Below, one piece after another: positions 13,200 to 24,354 of a DNA stretch of 64,000 nucleotides; the first letter of the stretch is position 1, and every line of letters begins with the position of its first letter. The stretch is from Onthophagus taurus. Lineage: Eukaryota; Arthropoda; Insecta; Coleoptera; Scarabaeidae. The position numbers were made by a program, and so were the translations under genes. Location: assembly GCF_036711975.1 (NCBI RefSeq), contig NC_091966.1, positions 15,507,501-15,571,500 of the forward strand, written 5' to 3'. The notes beneath the pieces are model-generated. The model was given only the letters and a program-made list of their open reading frames with translations, ran no database searches and was not told the origin of the DNA.

Positions 13200-13840
13200 T
13201 TACGTACTGAAGTAGTATATAATCTTCAAATTATTCAGATTTACATCGATATAGCACCTCGGCTTAATTAGCTTAATTATTATTATAAATCGTTTATCTC
13301 CTTAGGTTTAGGAATAATAAACAGAACTAACAAAAAATTTATTTTTTATGAAATGCTGTCAGATAAAGACACACATTATCAAAACTGTCCACGTTTGTAT
13401 CGATGTAGTACCTCGGCCACAAGCAACCTCGGCTTAGTTACTATAAATCATTCATTTTCTGTAATAAAACACTCCACAAAAATATAGCGCTAATAAATAT
13501 ACATTTTTCTTCAAAATTTTTCAAATAAAAAGGCACATTTTCTTGAAATTTTCCAGATTTTTATTGAGATCGTATCGTGTAATACCTCGACCGCAACCAA
13601 CCTATACTTAATTACTCTATATTCTATATCATACATCAATCCTAAAACATGTAGTAAAGGCGCAAATTAACGAATATTCTATTTTACTGTAACGATGTCA
13701 GATAGAAAGACACTCATTCTTATAAACTGTCCAGTTATATATCAATACAGCATCCATGTAGCGTATCAACCGTAAGCTACCTCGGCTAAATCATTCATTT
13801 CTTGTACTAATAAAACGTATTTCATTAAAATGCAGAACAA
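13200..13840. repeat. Diverged tandem array, about four units of 150-175 bases
   Basis: A block resembling ATCGATATAGCACCTCGGCT recurs at about 13246, 13399, 13572 and 13741. Each is preceded by GTCAGATA-A-GACAC-type sequence with AACTGTCCA and followed by TTAGTTACTATAAATCATT. Spacing is 153, 173 and 169 bases. The units share roughly two thirds of positions by eye. The array begins directly after the LINE 3' end. Confidence 0.6.
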
Positions 13841-15018
13841 GTTCACTTTTGAAGTTATTTCTGAAGAAAGAAAACGTCAAACGATATTTTACAAGCCCAG
13901 GAAAACTCAGAAATTTCTAGTTTTAGTTTTATTTCTAATAACACCAACCTTGAAAAGCTAGGACCTTATAATACCCAAGTTAAGTAAATCAAGCTCCACC
14001 GTTTTTACTTCCGTTTACAACAACGTGCTTATGCGAATCTGCATTTTCATGTTACGCTGCCACAAAATCGAAGTATAAAAACCGTGTTGATGCCACATCT
14101 GATATCAGAATTCAGGTTTCCAATATCGTATCTTATAATAATCTGTAATTCTAAAAATCAAATGCATAGCAGTCAAAAATCCTTGGCCATAGTCAGCAGA
14201 TATAACAGCTGTAAGATAATTATTTATTAACTTCGTACAAAGAATATAATATAATTAGGATTTTAGTTATTTCTTCAACGAGCTGTCATTTAATTAACTG
14301 ATTCAGCTCGTCGTGACAGACCCTGTATAAATAAACAAAAACATAACAGTTTTGAAAAGTGATTCATTCATTCACATCATCTTTCAGCTACGATGAGAGA
14401 TTTGTTTATAATTTTTTCGTTTAAATTTAAAAATATAACACGGCTACCCGAGTTACCTTGTTATACCTCATTCTTGGAAACCATATAAACGAAGTTTTAT
14501 AATAAATATTTTTATAAACATACTGATTTAAATAGCATTACTTGAAAATAAAATATAAGCTATGATATCAATACTGCAATTAATTCCGATGTCAAGCGCA
14601 TTAGTCACATAATTAGGACTTGGAAGTATTAATGATGCCAATTCGTACATACTAAGCAGAAATTATGTTAAAAACGTACAGACATTATTGCAAGAATGAT
14701 GAATGAACGACAATAACGAATAGAAGCATGAAAAAATGTTTGTTACAAATAGTATACGAAAAGTTTTACAAGTCAAAATATGAAACAAATGTAAATGTAA
14801 ACTTTAATATCGCGTTTCAAAATATAGAAACTTTGGGGTGACTAATGATTTATTGCATCCATGTCAATTTGTGGTGTTCATAAAATATGTTATGACGGTA
14901 ATAAAATGCTGAAGGAAAATACAATATAGGATTTCCAATCATAATATAAAAGTATATCAAATTTAACACACATAAAACAACACATTTCAATATTTCTAAT
15001 CTAACATACTCAACTTAC
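13841..15018. other. Intronic DNA, no feature recognised
   Basis: Rightmost part of obscurin intron 6, AT-rich, ending at the donor of exon 6. No coding or repeat pattern seen. Confidence 0.45.
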
Positions 15019-16515
15019 ATCAAAATAATCTCTTGCTTGAGAATTTGTATCCAGAAAAGCTTGAGCAATCGGTTCCTCCATACAATAATTTACGTGCTTA
15101 TCAAAATCTCGTTCCAATCTCAAAAATGCTTTTCCAAGTAAAGCTGGTTCGTTAGCATAATACTTAACACCTTCCATTAAAACCCTACGAAGAGTTCAAA
15201 AATCTATTAACACAATGAAATTTTGAATAAAATTATTATTACACTCTGTGGAATTCTCCTATTTCCCTTAAAGTTCCAAATACCATTTCCATATTATCTC
15301 TAACAACTTTTGGCACTTTCTTCGGATCACGTTCGGGGTTGATCAAGTAATTTTGGACGACGAAATCTACGTCGCGCACAAATTCTTGTTCAGTCTCCAC
15401 CAACTCGCTTACAACAGCTCTACAAAAAATAATCGATAATGATGGAAAAGTTATTAAAAAAAACTTACTGTCGTCGGAATGCCGCATCTCCAGGTGTTCC
15501 GGATCCTGGTGTTGGTTCATCTGCTGATTGAAGAATTTGGCAAGGGACCCAACCTTTTTTCTTATCTCCTTGCATCTTCTTTACTAACCATCTAAATATT
15601 AATGTTAATCTATAATGTATCATATAAATATTGGTGGTATTACCTGGCGTTTAAGTTTGTTCTTGTAGGGGAATGTCTTGAACTAGTATGCGTTCTTCTA
15701 GGTTTAACCGAAAGCTTGTGTTTCGCAGCAGAAGCATCTAATAATTGTTCGCCAGATACATCTAAATTGGGATCCATTTTCATTCGTCTTTAAAAGAAAT
15801 TACACATAAATGTATTTGGTTTGATTTTTAACGATTTTTTTAAGTTAGTAGCTTACTTTATGGTGGGTCCTGCAGGATCCGTAGTATCCAAAAGTTCGAC
15901 GACATCTCCTTCTTGAAGAGTAAGTTCATCGTCACCTTTAGCTTTATAACTTTGCCACGCTACGAGTATTTCTCCTGGATTCTATAAAAAGTAACAAAAA
16001 ATTTGATTATTTCAAAGATTTTGATGGTGTAAATGTAGCAATAATTGAAAAGCGCTTTATACCGTGTACATACAGGAAAACGTAAGATGAAAAACATTGT
16101 GTGCTTGTGTTTTCAAGTAAAATTCGTTTATTTAAATCCCTATAGCTTCGGTGCATCCAATGGAATGTGTATTTGTGTCAGCTAAAGCTGGAAATAAGTT
16201 TACAATTCATTATCATATCATAATTCATATTTCATACTTCTACTTAGAAGCCAAAGCGAAAATGATTAATTTGTTTGTTGTGTAAATTTAGAAATGTAAG
16301 CTTTGTAAGTCGGCAGATCATAATATAATTAATAAAATAAAAAAAAATAATATAACACAATACAGAAACCTAGGAATATTTGGATGCTACACACATTGAG
16401 ATACATATGGTTGTCTACACTACACATATTGTGGAAGCCAAAATCTATGCAAAGCAATTGACATAGAAAATGCGATAAATTTTCTGAAAGTACTCACATC
16501 TTTCGACGATGCCAT
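15019..16515 (-). CDS. Unc-89: Obscurin (Unc-89), N-terminal coding exons 1-6: SH3 and start of DH domain
   Basis: Obscurin is the giant M-band protein of muscle; its DH-PH unit activates Rho GTPases. Coding exons: 16498-16515 (MASSKD), 15857-15981, 15644-15787, 15469-15591, 15243-15419 and 15019-15185. Exons 2-4 form an SH3 domain (ILVAWQSYKAKGDDELTLQE, GDVVELLD, then after a basic insert RWLVKKMQGDKKKGWVPCQI). Exons 5-6 start the DH domain (AVVSELVETEQEFVRDVDF; YYANEPALLGKAFLRLERDF; HVNYCMEEPIAQAFLD). SH3 followed directly by DH at the N-terminus is the invertebrate Unc-89 layout. The start is the first ATG in frame. An acceptor-like site lies about 30 bases upstream, which suggests a 5' UTR intron. 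The exon 5/6 junction is off by one base with the obvious sites; see findings. Exon 7 is at 4735-4827. Confidence 0.88.
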
Positions 16516-16549
16516 TTCGTCTGTCGTCACTCAATGCCAATTCATCTAA

Positions 16550-18979
16550 AACAAAACGAAAGTGAAATTATACAATCGACCTTTTTAGGAACTCGTTATC
16601 TGTGACTGTGGTTGTAATATACATATGAATAACTTTTCAGTGCACGTTGCCCAAAATTTCTAACGCACATAAATAGATACCGTAATGTGAAAACGTTATT
16701 TGACCCTATTTTTAGTGTAGGCTTTTTTTAATTTCCAATGTGCAGGAGCCATTTTCGAAACTGTTTTAATAACCAATCGTAAGAAAAACATCAGCTAAAA
16801 TCGAGGGCAATTTATTAAAAAAATATGGCTTTTTTATATTCGTTAGAAACAGAAGAAATTAGAACTTTTTTCGTCTGAATCTTTTGTATGTATTAAGGGT
16901 TTATACAAGATTAATTACTTTGCAATTTTGATTTTTAATTAGATTACATTGCGAAATGAAACGCACGAGTTTCTAAGTGTTATTGGTTGAATCGGAAATG
17001 CTGTTCATCGTTTGGAATGAAGTACGCTATTGGCTAGGGAAGAAAATTCCCCTTGCAATTGGTCTATATAAAGATTGGGTCAGTCAATCGAGTAAATATC
17101 ATTCAATTGGTCAAATGCCAAAGACCTACACTGTACACAGACTGTAGGTGCCAAAGTCGTAACAAAATAGCGACACGATCCTTCAATAATCGTATCTTAT
17201 ATCAATCAAATTATTTTTTTCCCATACATCATCATTACAATTATTTTTATTTAGACACCAAACAATCTATATTGAGACATTATTCTTTTTACTTGGCATC
17301 CTTAAAATTAAAACCTTGATCACGCAATTAAAAAAAGGACAAGCAATAACGTCGTTAAGTCAATGTCTAAGCCAAATAACACTTTTACGGTTGGGGACAA
17401 ACGGAACATTCATACTAATGCATTTAGATATAAATGGTTGGCAACGTGCTCGCGGATATAAATGGTTAGCTCCAACACCACGATGTGTTGCTAAACGATC
17501 ATAAGCAAAATCTACCAACATCCCGCGCCATGCGACGGTATCAAGGTAAACATTTTTGGGTCACAGGCTATTCTTGCACAACCACCGCGGAATCTGTTTA
17601 CAAAACTTGAAAATAGGGTCGATTCCGTCAAACGCTGAAACGCTTCAGAAAACGAATAAATAAACGCACGATGGACGATTGAGATCAAACAAGCATAAAT
17701 TTTCTTACACCCGTATTATTATGTATTTCTAGTAGTAATTTTATGTTATTTTCTAAAATTTGTTAAAGAGAAATATTTTCTTGAACTAATTTCAAAAATA
17801 GTTTTATAAACTATAAACCATAACAATAAAATTTTATTACAGAATTAAACCCAAAACATTATAAGTACCTAAATTGAAGTGTTAACAGTATTCGAGTAAT
17901 CTCAATTCGTATAAGTATAAAGAAACCAAATTAAAATAACATAAAATCCAACCCTCACAATAACATCGTTTAAAACTTCTTCGATGTCAACAATTTTATT
18001 GCAGAATTGTCGGAATATTTACGATGCGTTGAACATAACTCAAAACATTATTTTTGCGAAACTGACTCACTCCGAAACCTGGTAAATAATTTAGACCTAT
18101 GTATCAGCAACGACCACCTTAAAACATTGGGTCATAGCGAAACGGAATTCTTTTGGCACAACGCACCCACGTAATAACACCACGTATACGTAAACACGGG
18201 CCTACACACCTATATCGTTTTCGAATAAAATGAAAAAAAAAACACAAACGGAAAATCGCGCTATAACATGTTTTCACATCCAAAAAAAGCTGCTGAGATG
18301 CGGCAGAGCGGCTCGAGTACTGCCGTTCGTAGCAAGACAGGTCCTTATATCCTCTCATGTCTATAATTATGCGTCGGCCGATATTTATTCGGCCGACGCT
18401 ACACGTCGTCTTTCGGGACGCTAGTGCCTCCCGACGCCATACCAGCTCCAAGCCATCGGTGGCATACCGTTCGATTCATACCTTCCAGAGAATTAGGCAA
18501 TCGAATTACGACGTTAATTGTTTCAATCTACAATGACATCTAATTGAAACAAAGATTTATTTTTCTTTAATTGTTTCTTTCAGCTAACATGTAAGTATGA
18601 ACTAAAAATGGACGTAGCTTAACTATCTATAAGTAATGTTGATGGAAATATTGTTGATTAGATTGCAACTCTAACGGCGAGTCTGATTCCGATCATGAAT
18701 TAATTTACTGCACCCCGCAGATAATGTAGAACAACTTTACAACTATTCGTAAACTTTGAATGTCGTGTAAAACTCCATTGGATAAAGGAAATTATATTAT
18801 TTATATCATGCACCCTTGATTTACGAGTGATATTAAGGATTTCTTTTAACCAGGATATACAAGGAACACTGATAAAAGCTAAGTTTAGTAGATTCGAGCG
18901 TAGATGTGTACACGATGAATATTGGTCTCAAAAAGGTGAACCACTATTGTCATATATATATATAAGAGTTTTTATTGTT
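16550..18979. other. Region upstream of obscurin coding exon 1, no gene recognised
   Basis: This should hold the obscurin 5' UTR exon and promoter on the minus strand, but I cannot place them. A TATA-like string (TATATAAAG, 17065-17073) is on the plus strand with no convincing coding sequence after it. The stretch 18290-18480 is unusually GC-rich and holds the hairpin at 18371-18399. I see no known protein family. Confidence 0.35.
18371..18399. repeat. GC-rich hairpin, 11-base arms
   Basis: GCGTCGGCCGA and its exact reverse complement TCGGCCGACGC enclose a 7-base AT loop. The arms are about 80% GC in an AT-rich context. It could form a stable stem in RNA, but no transcript is known to me here. 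Confidence 0.75.
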
Positions 18980-19880
18980 AACTAAAAGTTCCCTTATCAC
19001 CCCTCTTCCTCCGTTCCCTTGTCCCAACCACCTCCTTCATCCATCCCCTGCCTTTTCCCTCCTCTTCCAGAATCTGCCATCGGTTCCTTTCTTCTTCTCT
19101 CAGCTCATATGTTCTAGCGTATCCCAATACTGTCCGTATAGCTGACACCACCTCTCCACATCATCCGCCCAGTACCTGTTCGCTCTCTCCTCATTACCAC
19201 ACCGAAATCTGGCCACCAACCTCTTCCCTTCCTCACTCCCCTCCTCTACCAAGTATTCTGGAAGCCCTTCCGTCCCTATCCCTGTCGCTTATCTCTTCCC
19301 ACATCACCACCCCTTCCCTTCTTCTATTGTTTATTTCTGCTTCCGAATAACCCATCCTTTTTTATATTCCTCTCTCCTTTACCATCTCTAATCTTCCCCT
19401 CCCTAACCTCCTTCCAACACTCCCCCAGGATCCCGCAGTATGGTCTTCCATCTATCATTTCATCCTCATTTCATCCACCTTCACTTCCTCCCTCACAATA
19501 TATTCCGGTGTTTCCCTCGCCAGACCCAGAACCCACCTCTAGTAAAGATTCTGTACGTCTTCCAGAATATCCTGCCTCTTCCATCCCCAAACTTCCGCCC
19601 CGTACATCATTGCACTCATATCATTGCCTCACCAACCCATCAAACATCATCTTTCTCTTTCTAATGTAAACACTTTCTCACCTCATCCCCAGACATGCCC
19701 CATCACCTTATTTGCCGTTTTAACCATCTCCCTCACATGCGCCGCGTCGGTGCTATCCTCCCGGAACCTGTACCCCAGATATGTAAATTCTCTCACCTTT
19801 TCTATCTCTTTCCCATCCCATCTCCAGTCCTCCCTCTTTCTTCTCCCCTCTTTGCAGAACCTCATCTATTCAACCACTAC
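18980..19880 (-). mobile_element. LINE fragment, RT thumb and C-terminal region
   Basis: The minus strand codes for KVREFTYLGYRF, AAHVREMVKTANKVMGHVWG, then in another frame MMYGAEVWGWK, RWVLGLARETPEYIVREEV and further KRMGYSEAEINNRRREG. This order is the post-catalytic part of the same LINE family as the fossil at 760-3830 (compare the YLG and YLEW blocks there). It is 5'-truncated just before MRFCKEG near 19865 and broken by frameshifts. Confidence 0.75.
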
Positions 19881-21808
19881 TATTAACAATTACCTAACTG
19901 ATAAATCTGATACGGACAATGAAAGTGGACAATATCATTCACATAGATGACATAAATATGTCAAAAATGTTAAAAAAAAAAAACAGATTCCAAAAGTTCA
20001 ATCCTTAACTTGTTATTCTATTCTGCACCAGTTTGTCTACTACCAAGTATCTAAACAAGTATAGAAACTAAAACATGTTATAATCTTAATCATACTTCTT
20101 CTTCAATGACTCATACCGTCTTGCCAATAATGAATTATTGGCCAAAACCCTCTTATAATATCGATTAGGAGAAGGTATATGTCCATACATGGACGAAAAA
20201 TGTTGAATAGAGAATGCCAGCCCATTCTTTTGTTTTAATCCTTGCGTAACATTGAAAGTTTTGTTAGCATATGAAACAATATCTGTGATTCAAGTACCGA
20301 TGGCTCTTTATTTTATGACCCATGGATTGTTGCAATAAATTATAACGAATCCAGCGTAAAGGTATTAGTGACAATGATGCTGTCGACGTAGTGCTATTAA
20401 ACCTCCTCCGGTTTTAAAGAATTTTTTTATAGCACAACATTTCAAAACCTCTCTGTTTCATATGCCTGTCGAAAATGTAATAAATATACTGATGTCATAT
20501 CATCACGCAGTCTACAGTATTTGCTTAACCGTGAATAGTTCCTATTGACCAAAAATTCCCTATATTTTTCATAATTCCGAGGAGACGTTATTAATCTCCG
20601 GCATCTTTCCAAGTTTTAGCGGTTTAATGGCATTCCTTATATTGGCCATACTTGTCGGTGGAATTGCTGACTACTTTCAGTATTTTCCATGTTTAGAAAA
20701 TTTTAAAGTAATCTTCTCTAGATCTTTACAGAGTTTCGTATAGGTTTTACAGCCTTGTCTTAATTGTTTTAGTAATATTCTTGAAGTCCGTTTCCATGTT
20801 CAAAATTTGCTCATTTTCATACTTTCTCTTTTTTGGTCAGATTCTGTATCAACAGCTCTCATCGATTCGTTAAATGCGTCCTGAAAATTCCTAAATCTTC
20901 ATTCTACATGATCTCCATTCAAATATTTTCCTCACACTCAATCGAACTATGACCCTCTCTTCAAACCCTTCACGATTCCGAACATTTCTTTCACCGCGAT
21001 CGTATCACATCGCCATCCTTTCTCTATATCCTCAGCGGCTATACAATTGACTCCTTCAATCTCTCTAGATTAAGTTTCTCCTGCTATTCTTGTGCACAGT
21101 TGTCCACAGGTTAGGCCCCAGCCGTAACTCCAATGCGCAGAAACTTGAAGACTCCCAAGCCGGGAAATATGACCTTATGACCATATGACCTTGTGTACAT
21201 CATAAGTATAATAAGTTCTCTAGTCAATCGGAGTCTGAGTCTGTTATGCATATAAAGATTGATAGTTCTTTCGGATGTATTGTCTTTCTTTACAATCTGT
21301 ATTTAGACAATCACTTATTTACCTTTATCAGGTACATTACTATATCATGATTCAATTTCAAGTCGTTGCGGAGTGAACAGAGATGTGACTTCTGCTTTGA
21401 CTACAGCTGTTATGTTTGAAACATGAATTTTTGATGATTTTTGAAACGGCTATCCAGCAATCCAATGTTAAGATCACCAGAAAAATATAAAGTTAAGAAT
21501 TCTTTAGGAGGACGATAAATGTGTAGCAGTGCCCAACCTTACATAAATGTCATGTTCTTAATTCCATAATTTAATTTTTGAGGCAGAATTGTCAAAAGGG
21601 GTTCCCAATGTTTTGTAGCTCCCTACATTCAATTTGTACTTTATTATAAACTAACTCAACCTACAGATCCACATATTCTTTATCAATATCATTATCATCC
21701 CAATTATAACATACAGTTGTTACCCTAAGTTTAAGTCCTACACCCTCGAAAAAATACAGTTACTACAGAAAGTACAGTAAGGGTTGAATTTAATGTTTGT
21801 TTCACTTA
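19881..21808. other. Intergenic DNA; one short coding-like fragment on the minus strand
   Basis: At about 20080-20225 the minus strand reads SMYGHIPSPNRYYKRVLANN followed by SLLARRYESLKKKYD and a stop. This looks like a genuine protein C-terminus (basic, helical) that I cannot name. Upstream frames on that strand are broken, so I treat it as a pseudogene or transposon fragment. Nothing else was recognised. Confidence 0.3.
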
Positions 21809-21810
21809 TA

Positions 21811-23388
21811 CAGAGTGATTTATTAGCGCGCTATCAAACTTTGTCATATGATGGCTAATCCACTTACAAAAAAAAATGTTAATGAACATATCTCCTATTT
21901 CAATTATTTACGAAATTATAACACTTTAAAATTTTCTGCAGCGAATTTATTAATATCAGGAAAGTTATCCATATTCACCAAAATAGTTAATTGAATTAAA
22001 ATTTCTCTTAATATACTGTTTGATGTTTTTATTAATAGTCATTATCAATTTATTAATAGTCAGTAAAATCAAACATTCAACAAAAACAAAGTTGTCATTG
22101 TAATATGTCAATTTGCGGTAAGGTGTAATTATTACATACAAGAAGAAACTGAAAATGTACGCTTATAGCACTGAAGAGTGTGCTGATATAATTTTTGTGT
22201 ATGGTTTTTGCAATATAAATGTTCGACAATCAGTTCGAAAATATCAAAGAAGATTTCCACAGCGTGATTTTCCATATTATTCAGTTTTTAGCGATTCCTT
22301 CAGAGGACTTCGAGAAACAGGTAATCCTGCTCCAGAAAAAGCTATTCGATCGCATGTAGTTAATATAGAGGACGAAGCAGCTGTAATTAATGCTGTCATT
22401 GATAATCCTTCCATCGGCACTCGAAGAATAGCACACAACATACATGTAAGTCAAAATTTTACATGGCTCGTATTGAACCGCGAAGTCCTTGATCCGTATC
22501 GTAAACAGAATGTTCAAGCTCTACAGCCAGGAAATAATCAGCAACGGTTAGCATTTTGTGAATGGTTATTGCAGCAACATGCCCAAAATAATGACTTCAT
22601 TTCAAATCTTCTATGGACAGATGAATCATGTTTTACACGAGATGGTATAAATAATTACCATAATGAACATATCTGGGCATTACAAAACCCGCATACGATT
22701 AGACCAAGGAAATCAACAACGTTTCAGCATCAACGTTGGGGTGGAATATTTAACAACAATTTACTAGGTTGGCATGTACTTGATGAACGTTTGTACGCTG
22801 TAAATTACAGATTTTTTTTCAACAATACACTTTTTGATTTACTTGAAGATATACCTCTTAATGTAATTATTCAAAATATGTTATACCAGCACGATGGCGC
22901 CCCACCTCATCGCGGAAGAGTAGTTGTCGAGTGGTTAAACCAATATTTTCCAAACAAGTGGATTGATAATAATGGTCCGTTTGCTTGGCCACCTAGACCC
23001 CCCGACCTTAATCGATTGGATTTCTACTTATGGGGTCAAATGAAACAAATTGTGTATCAACAGTTATTAAACAGAATACAAATGGCTGCTACTGAAATAA
23101 GAAATCAGCCAGACATTTTAATTCGGCTGAAGAACTCTTTAATTCGTCGTTGTGAAGTATGTATTCTAGCAGAATACAGCAGATTTCTAGAAGCTGCAGC
23201 AGAATTCTAGCACATTTTGAACAATATTTGTAATATTTATGTGTTTTAAAAAAATTTAGCAGTTAATTATGATATAAAAATTAAAGCTTTAAAGTGTTAT
23301 AATTTCGTAAATAAAACTTTCTTTTTTGTACTTAATTAGATTAGCTATCATATGTCAAAGTTTGATGATGAACTAATAAATCACCCTG
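21811..23388 (+). mobile_element. Complete mariner/Tc1-like transposon with terminal inverted repeats
   Basis: The element runs from CAGAGTGATTTATTAG at the left to the inverted CTAATAAATCACCCTG at the right. The flanking dinucleotide TA is duplicated (21809-21810, 23389-23390). The terminal repeats extend for about 49 bases, ending in CATATGATGGCTAAT and the inverse of CATATGATAGCTAAT, with a handful of mismatches, mostly at positions 4 and 17-23. It contains one open transposase gene (22155-23210). TA target sites and a DDE/D transposase place it in the IS630-Tc1-mariner superfamily. Confidence 0.93.
22155..23210 (+). CDS. Mariner/Tc1-like transposase with DUF4817-type N-terminus, apparently intact
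   Basis: This 351-residue protein would bind the element's inverted repeats and cut and join DNA at TA sites. The first 60 residues (YSTEECADIIFVYGFCN, then RKYQRRFP) match the helix-turn-helix region known as DUF4817 in insect elements. The catalytic domain keeps three acidic residues: D156 in LLWTDESCF, D247 in YQHDGAPPH and D284 in RPPDLNRLDF. The last two are separated by 36 residues. The usual N-P-L-D after the third aspartate is N-R-L-D here, the one departure I noticed in a motif. The frame has no stop or shift and the length is normal for the family, so it may still be active or only recently silenced. Confidence 0.93.
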   Translation: MYAYSTEECADIIFVYGFCNINVRQSVRKYQRRFPQRDFPYYSVFSDSFRGLRETGNPAPEKAIRSHVVNIEDEAAVINAVIDNPSIGTRRIAHNIHVSQNFTWLVLNREVLDPYRKQNVQALQPGNNQQRLAFCEWLLQQHAQNNDFISNLLWTDESCFTRDGINNYHNEHIWALQNPHTIRPRKSTTFQHQRWGGIFNNNLLGWHVLDERLYAVNYRFFFNNTLFDLLEDIPLNVIIQNMLYQHDGAPPHRGRVVVEWLNQYFPNKWIDNNGPFAWPPRPPDLNRLDFYLWGQMKQIVYQQLLNRIQMAATEIRNQPDILIRLKNSLIRRCEVCILAEYSRFLEAAAEF

Positions 23389-23390
23389 TA

Positions 23391-24354
23391 TACTTACCTT
23401 TATATAATCTTAGAGAACATCAATCAGAACTAACATACTAGCGAAACTATAATAGATCACCTTGTATATGAATCCCCGCTAATAATCGCAGAGACAAAGC
23501 GATAGGTTATGCCTTACACTGATACTTTCTCTGAAGTTAGCATTCTGCTTCTCAATGCCCATTAGTTTCATCTATCGATAGAATGCTCAATAAATATACA
23601 TAGTGCCAATTATGACAGTTGTAAATTGCAAATTTCTTATTGAAAAGCTAGAATTTTGGAAAATTTCATGTGCAAAAACTTAATTTCAATAAATCATCCT
23701 TGAGATACAACATTTGAATAGATAAAAAATAAAAAAATAGATAGTAAGTGCAAAATAAAAGAGGTATGGATAGTAAATGTTATGGATCTGTTGTTTTCGA
23801 AGACATCCATCAAAAGAGGATTGGATGTGACACTTAGGTTTTGACTACAATATACTGGCGGTAGAATTATTCTTCACATCTTGCAATAACTGTTCTTCCT
23901 ATTGCCATGTAATTGCTAATTATTGAATCAACTAGATTCCGTTTACCTTTCCCTGCTAGCTTAATTTGGAAAAATTGTACAAGAATTATAATGTGATGAT
24001 GTAGTAGTAGATAAATTGCTGAGATCATTCTAGAATATTTGGGAGATTTTATTTTCAATTTTCTTCTGTCTTAACTATTCGATTCCAACCTTCAAACATT
24101 TGAAATATTTCTAAAAATGTAGATTATCCTAAAAGATAAAGTTAAGGGCTAAGAATTACTAGGCAATAATATTTACGTAAATATTATGTAAGTTCTTCGT
24201 CCTACAAGTACTAACAAGTTAATTATGTGTGTCTTTTGTCAATGTCTTTTGATGACACCTATCAAATGTACATATTGAAAGAACAAAAGTTTATTGCTAT
24301 TTGTTCCGAATAACTACATTCCCTTTAAAAATGTAGTTCATATACGCTGATATC
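23391..24354. other. Intergenic DNA upstream of the secreted-protein cluster
   Basis: No gene recognised. A partial terminal repeat like that of the neighbouring transposon (GATCACCTTGTATA) is at about 23455-23468. A perfect 22-base palindrome centred on TTTACGTAAA is at 24166-24187, about 170 bases before the start codon of the next gene. Confidence 0.4.
24166..24187. repeat. Perfect 22-base palindrome centred on ACGT
   Basis: ATAATATTTACGTAAATATTAT reads the same on both strands up to reverse complement. TTACGTAA is the ideal site of PAR-type bZIP factors, so it could be a regulatory site for the gene that starts at 24355. Chance is possible in DNA this AT-rich. Confidence 0.4.

Noticed and set aside
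17053..17504. Plus-strand open frames after a TATA-like box
   Set aside because: No known domain, no splice sites of good quality, and amino-acid use typical of random AT-rich frames.
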